Shown: piece after piece, positions 1 through 3,831 of the stretch
How positions within the stretch are numbered: position 1 is the first letter of the stretch
Layout: the number at the start of each line of letters is the position of its first letter
Source: an uncultured Bacteroidota bacterium
GTDB taxonomy: Bacteria > Bacteroidota > Bacteroidia > Flavobacteriales > Flavobacteriaceae
DNA length: 6,190 nt
Reading direction: 5' to 3'
Assembly (NCBI GenBank): GCA_903888655.1
Contig: CAISUR010000593.1
Span: 1 to 6,190 of the forward strand
The notes under the pieces: generated by a model
What the model was told of the DNA's origin: nothing
What the model saw: the letters and a program-made list of their open reading frames with translations, nothing else
Databases searched by the model: none
Translations under genes and position numbers: made by a program

Positions 1-195
1 AATTTCAATTATCTTGCTTTTAAATTCAAAAAATATTATAAAAACTGAAAAAGCTAAAATAATAATAACAAACAAACCTCCATAAATTGATGTAAAAGCA
101 GATTTAATATTTATAATAACATTAATTAATGTCACAATTGAAAATAAAAATAATATTGGAATAAAGTATGAAATTATTTTAAATTTTGACTTCAT
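1..195 (-). CDS. Small membrane protein, N-terminal part (runs off left edge)
   Basis: This is an open frame of 65 codons without a stop, starting with ATG at 195 and leaving the window at base 1. It begins MKSKFKIISYF and shows two hydrophobic stretches, about residues 7-28 and 38-56, separated by a short loop with a Lys and a Gly-Gly. A basic patch (KSK, residues 59-61) follows the second helix. This suggests a small integral inner-membrane protein, with the short basic N-terminus probably on the cytoplasmic side. The start lies 2 nt after the stop codon of the oxidoreductase gene on the same strand, so the two are probably co-transcribed and translationally coupled. Local A+T content is very high and the residues are mostly Ile, Phe, Lys and Asn. 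I do not recognise the family, and no function can be assigned from this fragment. The C-terminus and total length are unknown. Confidence 0.6.
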   Translation of the reverse strand, partial: MKSKFKIISYFIPILFLFSIVTLINVIINIKSAFTSIYGGLFVIIILAFSVFIIFFEFKSKIIEI

Positions 196-197
196 AA

Positions 198-1166
198 TTA
201 TTTATTTTCCATCGAATCAATAATCATATAAGCCACTCGTAACGCTTCGGTTCCATCTTCAAGAGTAACAACTGGAGTTGTGTTATTTACGATTGCATCA
301 GCAAAAGTTTCTAATTCATCCAAAATGGCGTTGTTTGGTGAAACATCTGGATTGGCAAAATAAATTTGTTTTTTTTCACCTTCTGCATTTTGTAAAATCA
401 TATCAAAATCACCCGGAACTTCTGGAGCTTCTTTCATTTTTACCACTTCACAAATTTTATCTAAATAATCTACCGAAATATAGGCGTCTTTCTGAAAGAA
501 ACGTGATTTACGCATATTCTTCATCGAAATTCTACTTGAAGTGATGTTGGCAACACAACCGTTTTCAAATTCAATACGAGCATTGGCAATATCGGGCGAT
601 TGACTTAAAACGGAAACTCCACTGGCGTGAACGGCTTTTACATTTGATTTTACCACACTCAAAATAGCATCGATGTCGTGAATCATCAAATCTAATACAA
701 CTGGAACATCTGTGCCACGAGGATTGAATTCAGCCAAACGATGGGTTTCGATAAACATCGGGCTTTCAATCATATCTTTTACAGCTATGAAAGCGGGATT
801 AAATCGTTCAACGTGTCCAACTTGACCTTTTACATTATATTCTTTAGCTAAGGCGATAATTTCTTCGGATTCTTCAACGGTTGTTGCAATGGGTTTTTCA
901 ATGAAAACATGTTTTCCACTTTTGATGGAAACTTTCGCACATTTATAATGAGAAAGCGTTGGAGTTACAATATCGATAACATCAACAGCATGAATTAATT
1001 TGGCAATAGTTTCAAATTGTTTGTAACCGAATTCAGCAGCTATTTTGGCACCATTTTCTTGATTTTCATCATAAAAACCTACCAATTCATATTTTTCAGA
1101 TTGTTGTAATAAACGCAAATGTATTTTTCCGAGGTGTCCTGCACCTAAAACGCCAACTTTAAGCAT
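198..1166 (-). CDS. Gfo/Idh/MocA family NAD(P)-dependent oxidoreductase
   Basis: The predicted 322-aa cytoplasmic dehydrogenase is of usual length for the family. The N-terminal Rossmann fold carries the dinucleotide loop GAGHLG at residues 8-13, with an acidic residue after strand 2 (FYDE, 31-34). The family signature EKP is at 90-92, where Lys91 is the expected catalytic lysine. GHVERFNPA (117-125) opens the C-terminal alpha/beta domain, and DLMIHDID (159-166) supplies the conserved catalytic His163 and nearby Asp. The combination of GHVERFNP with the LMIHDID motif resembles the branch that includes UDP-N-acetylglucosamine 3-dehydrogenases (GnnA type). A sugar-nucleotide substrate is therefore plausible, but this is inference: the family also oxidises inositols and many other sugars, and no GnnB aminotransferase or lpx gene lies in the window. 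The ATG at 1166 is favoured because the Rossmann strand begins at residue 2. The gene is transcribed away from pcm and followed after 2 nt by a small membrane-protein gene. Confidence 0.93.
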   Translation of the reverse strand: MLKVGVLGAGHLGKIHLRLLQQSEKYELVGFYDENQENGAKIAAEFGYKQFETIAKLIHAVDVIDIVTPTLSHYKCAKVSIKSGKHVFIEKPIATTVEESEEIIALAKEYNVKGQVGHVERFNPAFIAVKDMIESPMFIETHRLAEFNPRGTDVPVVLDLMIHDIDAILSVVKSNVKAVHASGVSVLSQSPDIANARIEFENGCVANITSSRISMKNMRKSRFFQKDAYISVDYLDKICEVVKMKEAPEVPGDFDMILQNAEGEKKQIYFANPDVSPNNAILDELETFADAIVNNTTPVVTLEDGTEALRVAYMIIDSMENK

Positions 1167-1182
1167 AAAAAAGTATTTTCAA

Positions 1183-1190
1183 CAAAAATA
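1183..1190 (-). promoter_or_regulatory. Candidate -7 box for the oxidoreductase gene
   Basis: On the minus strand this reads TATTTTTG, a full match to the Bacteroidota -7 consensus TAnnTTTG, ending 16 nt before the ATG at 1166. It would give a leader of about 10 nt. No TTG lies 17-23 nt upstream (the nearest are 12 and 26 nt away), so the -33 element is weak or absent. In such AT-rich DNA the box could occur by chance. Confidence 0.4.
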
Positions 1191-1233
1191 AGATATTTGT
1201 TTCAAGTTTTGGTTTTCAAGGTTTAAGTTTTTT

Positions 1234-1247
1234 GGAATTTGGAATTT
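1234..1247 (+). repeat. Tandem GGAATTT x2 in T-rich spacer
   Basis: Two perfect back-to-back copies of GGAATTT occupy 1234-1240 and 1241-1247, embedded in a T/G-rich stretch (about 1200-1263) that also contains several TTTTGG and AAGTTTT runs. The last bases of the second copy overlap the candidate -33 element of pcm. It may be only low-complexity spacer, or one instance of a short intergenic repeat. Confidence 0.5.
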
Positions 1248-1276
1248 GTTTTTTGGATTTTTTACTTCTATTTTTA
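1245..1276 (+). promoter_or_regulatory. Candidate promoter for pcm
   Basis: TTTG at 1245-1248 is followed after 20 nt by TATTTTTA at 1269-1276. The second element matches the Bacteroidota -7 box TAnnTTTG at all but the last base. Spacing is within the 17-23 nt reported for Flavobacterium. Transcription would begin near 1281-1284, about 15-18 nt before the TTG at 1299. That supports the 1299 start and would leave an upstream in-frame TTG at 1239 untranscribed. The T-rich context makes chance matches likely. Confidence 0.35.
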
Positions 1277-1298
1277 CGCAAATAAATCAGAACCTAAA

Positions 1299-1940
1299 TT
1301 GAAAGATACGAACAAGCATCAAGGTCTTCGAAATCAACTGGCAAAACAACTTGAGGATAAGGGAATTGTAGATAAAAATGTATTGGAAGCAATAAAAAAA
1401 ATTCCACGTCATTTATTCCTTAATTCAAGTTTTGAGGATTTTGCGTATCAAGACAAAGCGTTTCCAATTGGGGCTGGTCAAACTATTTCACAACCCTATA
1501 CGGTGGCGTATCAAAGTCAATTATTAGAAGTAAAAAAAGATCAAAAGATTTTAGAAATTGGTACTGGAAGTGGTTATCAGACGGCAGTTTTGTGTTTGCT
1601 AGGTGCGAAAGTATATTCGATAGAAAGACAAAATGAACTATTTAAAACGACTTCGTTGTTGCTCCCAAAATTGGGTATTAGACCCAAGCATTTATCTTTT
1701 GGAGATGGTTATAAAGGACTGCCCAATCATGCACCATTCGATAGTATTATTGTTACTGCAGGCGCTCCAATTATTCCAAATCCATTGATGGCACAGCTTA
1801 AAATAGGAGGAAGATTGGTTATTCCAGTTGGTGACAAAGATCAAATTATGACCATGTTGATTCGCAAAAATGAAACCCAATTTGAGAAACACGAGTTTGG
1901 TGATTTCAAATTTGTTCCTTTGTTGGAAAATAAGAATTAA
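1299..1940 (+). CDS. pcm: Protein-L-isoaspartate O-methyltransferase (TTG start)
   Basis: This SAM-dependent cytoplasmic enzyme methylates the alpha-carboxyl of L-isoaspartyl residues formed by ageing of Asn and Asp, starting their repair. The product is 213 aa, normal for the family. GAGQTISQPYTVA (58-70) is the family's substrate-binding and active-site segment. ILEIGTGSGYQTA (84-96) is SAM motif I, VYSIER (105-110) carries the acidic residue that binds the SAM ribose, and FGDGYKGLP (134-142) and VTAGAP (152-157) are later motifs. No ATG lies between the 5' end of the frame and deep inside the gene. TTG at 1299 gives MKDTNKHQGLRNQL, which looks like the usual flavobacterial N-terminus. An earlier in-frame TTG at 1239 would add 20 mostly Phe/Tyr/Trp residues with no family resemblance. 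The stop codon TAA abuts the stop codon of the convergent HTH gene with no intervening base. Confidence 0.95.
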   Translation: MKDTNKHQGLRNQLAKQLEDKGIVDKNVLEAIKKIPRHLFLNSSFEDFAYQDKAFPIGAGQTISQPYTVAYQSQLLEVKKDQKILEIGTGSGYQTAVLCLLGAKVYSIERQNELFKTTSLLLPKLGIRPKHLSFGDGYKGLPNHAPFDSIIVTAGAPIIPNPLMAQLKIGGRLVIPVGDKDQIMTMLIRKNETQFEKHEFGDFKFVPLLENKN

Positions 1941-2303
1941 TTAAAGATTAGTAAGTCTATTCTTCAGGTTTTCAATTTCTGATAAAATTTCGGCAATTTG
2001 ATCTTCTTTGCGTTCTTCTGGAGCTATTTTCACTCCTTTTTCTTCGAGCACTTCAATAACCGCTTGTATTGATTGCGTATTTAAATCTATATGATGCAAT
2101 AACTTTTGTTTGTACCACGCCACCAACAAATCGTTGAGATTGATGTCTAGTAAGGATGCTAATAACTTAATTTGGTTTTCAGTAGGAATTCGTTGTCCGC
2201 TTTCAAATTTACTGATTAATGCAGGATCAATAGTGGCAAGTCTAGCTAATTCTCTAGTTTTAATTCCTTTTAATTCTCGAGCATTTTTTAATAAATGCTT
2301 CAT
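1941..2303 (-). CDS. XRE-family helix-turn-helix transcriptional regulator
   Basis: This 120-aa protein probably binds DNA as a dimer. The N-terminal XRE/Cro-C1 domain covers about residues 1-60: TRELARLA (16-23) fits HTH helix 2 and PALISKFESGQR (27-38) fits the recognition helix with the family's typical SKFE-G-R ending. A linking helix follows (LLVAWYKQKLLHHI, 59-72), then a Lys/Glu-rich helix (95-120, EERKEDQIAEILSEIENLKNR) that looks like a short coiled coil for dimerisation. The same arrangement, an HTH followed by a helix carrying a Trp, is seen in XRE proteins that sit near DNA-methylation or restriction genes, but none is visible here. The ATG lies 2 nt downstream of the smpB stop codon, so it is probably expressed from the smpB promoter. 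The 3' end touches the pcm stop codon. Target genes are unknown; control of smpB or of itself is a guess. Confidence 0.88.
   Translation of the reverse strand: MKHLLKNARELKGIKTRELARLATIDPALISKFESGQRIPTENQIKLLASLLDINLNDLLVAWYKQKLLHHIDLNTQSIQAVIEVLEEKGVKIAPEERKEDQIAEILSEIENLKNRLTNL
1944..1964. terminator. Weak stem-loop at the pcm/HTH gene junction
   Basis: AAGATTAG (1944-1951) and CTATTCTT (1957-1964) pair at 7 of 8 positions around a 5-nt loop, starting 3 nt after the pcm stop codon and lying inside the last codons of the HTH gene. The stem is AT-rich. There is no U-tract on the pcm side, and only a mixed TTTAATTAATTC follows on the HTH side. It is the only hairpin I found close to this junction and could act as a weak terminator or 3'-end stabiliser. 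Confidence 0.22.
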
Positions 2304-2305
2304 CT

Positions 2306-2761
2306 TTAATAGGCTTTTTTAATTCTATCTAAATCACGTTTTGTATCCTGCTCTTTTAAAGATTCTCTTTTGTCATAGGTTTTTTTTCCTCTGCAAAGTC
2401 CAATTTCTAATTTTGCTAATCCTTTTTCATTTGTAAATAAACGAAGCGGAATGATTGTCAAACCTTTTGTTTCCACACTTCTTTCTAAAGATTTTAGCTC
2501 TCTTTTGTTAAGTAAAAGTTTTCGCTCACTTCGAGCTTTGTGATTGAATTGATTTCCAAAAGCATATTCTTCAATAGATGTGTTTATCGCAAAAAGTTCT
2601 CCGTCATCATTAAATTCACAAAAACTATCGGCAATTTGCGCTTTACCTAATCGAATGGATTTAATTTCTGTACCCGTTAAAACAATACCAGCCGAGTAGG
2701 TTTCAATTATTTCATAATCAAATTTGGCTCTTTTATTAAGTATGTTGGCAACTTTTATCAT
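2306..2761 (-). CDS. smpB: SsrA-binding protein SmpB
   Basis: SmpB binds tmRNA (SsrA) and delivers it to stalled ribosomes for trans-translation, tagging the unfinished peptide for proteolysis. The 151-aa product is of standard length. Family motifs are clear: GIVLTGTEIKSIR (25-37), FNHKARSERKLLL (72-84), the GLAKLEIGLCRGKKTYDKR segment (114-132), and a basic C-terminal tail ending DRIKKAY (145-151), which in the family folds into a helix in the ribosomal mRNA channel. I chose ATG at 2761 (MIKVANILNKRA). The frame stays open to a TTG at 2785, but that codon lies upstream of the -7 box and adds residues not typical of the family. No tmRNA gene is visible in the window. The stop codon is followed after 2 nt by the HTH regulator start, suggesting a two-gene operon. 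Confidence 0.97.
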   Translation of the reverse strand: MIKVANILNKRAKFDYEIIETYSAGIVLTGTEIKSIRLGKAQIADSFCEFNDDGELFAINTSIEEYAFGNQFNHKARSERKLLLNKRELKSLERSVETKGLTIIPLRLFTNEKGLAKLEIGLCRGKKTYDKRESLKEQDTKRDLDRIKKAY

Positions 2762-2770
2762 AACAGGCAA

Positions 2771-2799
2771 CAAATGTACTAACAATTAAACGAAACAAA
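2771..2799 (-). promoter_or_regulatory. smpB promoter (TTTG-N17-TACATTTG)
   Basis: On the minus strand TTTG (2799-2796) is followed after 17 nt by TACATTTG (2778-2771), a full match to the Bacteroidota/Flavobacterium promoter consensus. The -7 box ends 9 nt before the ATG at 2761, so transcription should start about 3-6 nt before the start codon, giving an almost leaderless mRNA. This rules against the upstream TTG start at 2785. Confidence 0.65.
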
Positions 2800-2859
2800 A
2801 AATCAAAAAAGTGGAGGTAAATGTAATTTAAGCATTCTCTTTTAAGTTAAGTGATTATG

Positions 2860-2888
2860 TTTGATTGTGGTTTTCTATGCTATATTTG
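2860..2888 (+). promoter_or_regulatory. Promoter of the VF530-like gene (TTTG-N17-TATATTTG)
   Basis: TTTG (2860-2863) is followed after 17 nt by TATATTTG (2881-2888), with the same geometry as the divergent smpB promoter. Only 4 nt separate the -7 box from the ATG at 2893, so the transcript is expected to begin at or within a few bases of the A of the start codon (leaderless or nearly so). The in-frame GTG at 2851 and ATG at 2857 lie upstream of the promoter elements and are unlikely starts. Confidence 0.62.
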
Positions 2889-2892
2889 TAAC

Positions 2893-3129
2893 ATGGAAAA
2901 TAACAAATCTAAAGATCCTTTACACGGAATTACACTACAAGTAATTGTAGAACAATTGGTTGATTTTTATGGATTTGATACCTTAGGAGAATTGATAAAA
3001 ATTAAATGTTTTATGGATAAACCATCGATAAAATCAAGCTTAACGTTTCTTCGAAAAACCGATTGGGCACGAAAGAAAGTTGAAGAGTTGTATATTAGAA
3101 CAATCCCTAAATTAAAGATAAAAGAATAA
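2893..3129 (+). CDS. VF530 / DUF2132 family small protein
   Basis: The 78-aa product closely follows the VF530 (DUF2132) pattern: DPLHGITLQVIVEQLVDFYG (residues 8-27), then IKCFMDKPSIKSSLTFLRKT (37-56) and DWARKKVEELYI (57-68). The family is short and all-helical. A Vibrio fischeri member has a solved structure and has been proposed to bind nucleic acid, but the cellular role is unknown. Conserved basic and aromatic residues (Lys47, Arg54, Lys55, Trp58, Arg60) could form a nucleic-acid surface. The chosen ATG at 2893 starts the protein just before the conserved DPLHG block and sits directly behind a strong promoter. The frame can be extended upstream to 2851, adding 14 residues that look unrelated to the family. 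The gene is divergent from smpB and its stop codon touches that of the convergent acetyltransferase. Confidence 0.9.
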   Translation: MENNKSKDPLHGITLQVIVEQLVDFYGFDTLGELIKIKCFMDKPSIKSSLTFLRKTDWARKKVEELYIRTIPKLKIKE

Positions 3130-3690
3130 TTACCGTTTAAAATTTCTTTTTAGAAGCGAATAAATTACCGTATCCCAAAATTTACCGTCCCACAGTTCAT
3201 TTTCTAGGATATGAGCTTCTTTTGCAAAACCATTTTTTAGTAACACTCGCTCTGAAGCTATATTATTTGGATCAATGACACCTTCTATGGAATGCATTTG
3301 CAAATCATCAAATCCATATTCCAAAACTACTTTTACGGCTTCAGTAACGATTCCTTGTCCGTTATATTGTGGTAAAATCATATAGCCAATTTCACAACGA
3401 TGATTTTCGGGTTGAATTCTATAATGTCCAATAACTCCTATTAGTTTAGGATTTCCTTTAATAGTTATTGCCCAATTGATACCCTCATTTGCCTCAATTT
3501 TATCATTAATCATTTTAATATGTGCCAAAGCTTCATCTTTAGTAGTAGCCAAAGGACGTGGAATATACTTCATGGTTTCTGGATTACCACGAAGTTCTAA
3601 AATTTCGTTCACATCATCATTAGAAACTCTTCTTAAAAGCAATCGCTTGGTTTCTAAATTCTTAAAGGGATGAAAATTGATGGTAAGCAT
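3130..3690 (-). CDS. GNAT-family N-acetyltransferase (RimJ/RimL-like)
   Basis: This 186-aa acetyl-CoA-dependent N-acetyltransferase is probably cytoplasmic. LETKRLLLRRVSNDDV (12-27) is the typical N-terminal strand and helix of the RimJ/RimL branch. CEIGYMILPQYNGQGIVTEA (99-118) combines the central strand with the Q-x-x-G-x-G-type acetyl-CoA pyrophosphate loop (QYNGQG, 108-113). NIASERVLLKNGF (143-155) is the motif B region, followed by FWDTVIYSLLKR (171-182), the common C-terminal strand. Members acetylate ribosomal-protein N-termini, aminoglycosides, polyamines or other amines, and the substrate cannot be read from the sequence. The ATG at 3690 gives a normal-length N-terminus and lies 27 nt behind a perfect TAnnTTTG box. 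It appears monocistronic, convergent with the VF530-like gene and divergent from the T9SS gene. Confidence 0.92.
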   Translation of the reverse strand: MLTINFHPFKNLETKRLLLRRVSNDDVNEILELRGNPETMKYIPRPLATTKDEALAHIKMINDKIEANEGINWAITIKGNPKLIGVIGHYRIQPENHRCEIGYMILPQYNGQGIVTEAVKVVLEYGFDDLQMHSIEGVIDPNNIASERVLLKNGFAKEAHILENELWDGKFWDTVIYSLLKRNFKR

Positions 3691-3717
3691 TTAATAAAAA
3701 GGATTTGTAGTAGTTAT

Positions 3718-3725
3718 CAAAGATA
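3718..3725 (-). promoter_or_regulatory. Candidate -7 box for the acetyltransferase gene
   Basis: On the minus strand this reads TATCTTTG, a full match to TAnnTTTG, ending 27 nt before the ATG at 3690 and implying a leader of about 20 nt. No TTG is found at the -33 distance. That position instead falls on a small dyad (3731-3750), so the promoter may be weak or need an activator. Confidence 0.45.
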
Positions 3726-3730
3726 TAAAA

Positions 3731-3750
3731 AAATCTGCATTGATAGATTT
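3731..3750. promoter_or_regulatory. Small dyad between divergent promoters
   Basis: AAATCT (3731-3736) and AGATTT (3745-3750) form a perfect 6-bp inverted repeat with an 8-nt centre. It covers the -33 region of the acetyltransferase promoter and lies about 30 bp upstream of the candidate T9SS-gene promoter. Its position would suit an operator, but AT-rich dyads of this size are common by chance. Confidence 0.2.
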
Positions 3751-3779
3751 ATTTACTCCCGTAGAAGAAAAAACAGGAA

Positions 3780-3814
3780 TTGCTATCAATTTATAATAAA
3801 ATAGTTTAGCTTTG
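3780..3814 (+). promoter_or_regulatory. Candidate promoter of the T9SS protein gene
   Basis: TAGCTTTG at 3807-3814 is a full match to the -7 box, ending 17 nt before the ATG at 3832. A TTG at 3780-3782 lies 24 nt upstream of it, one base longer than the usual 17-23 nt spacing. The predicted leader is about 10-14 nt, A-rich and without a Shine-Dalgarno sequence, as is normal in this phylum. Confidence 0.5.
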
Positions 3815-3831
3815 AATTAAAATATAAATAT

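Noticed and set aside
278..544. Plus-strand open frame of 88 codons
   Set aside because: It lies wholly antisense to the well-supported oxidoreductase gene, has no family resemblance and no promoter of the local type. It is a shadow frame.
1239..1298. Upstream TTG extension of pcm giving a hydrophobic leader
   Set aside because: The added residues (rich in Phe, Tyr and Trp, with no basic N-terminus) come from T-rich spacer, do not make a proper signal peptide, and Pcm is cytoplasmic. The candidate promoter lies inside this stretch.
1692..1892. Minus-strand frame of 66 codons inside pcm
   Set aside because: It is antisense to conserved methyltransferase motifs and rich in Trp, Asn and His in a way typical of reverse-frame artefacts.
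2110..2322. Plus-strand frame of 70 codons over the HTH gene and smpB end
   Set aside because: It is antisense to two confident genes and has no recognisable motif.
2762..2785. Eight-residue TTG extension of smpB
   Set aside because: The extension overlaps the -7 box, so it would not be in the transcript, and MIKVANILNK at 2761 is the family-like start.
2811..2826. GGAGG followed by ATG then TAA on the plus strand (a start-stop mini-frame)
   Set aside because: It resembles a ribosome site but encodes one residue, lies upstream of the VF530-like promoter, and Shine-Dalgarno sites are little used in this phylum.
3476..3673. Plus-strand frame of 65 codons with hydrophobic N-terminus
   Set aside because: The hydrophobic look arises from the complement of the acetyltransferase N-terminal region; there is no promoter and no family support.
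2304..3700. Possible toxin-antitoxin or defence module (HTH, small VF530-like protein, GNAT together)
   Set aside because: A GNAT toxin would normally be paired with an RHH or HTH antitoxin in one operon. Here the HTH gene is co-oriented with smpB, the GNAT is in a separate unit and is a full-length RimJ/RimL-type enzyme, and the VF530 protein has its own divergent promoter.
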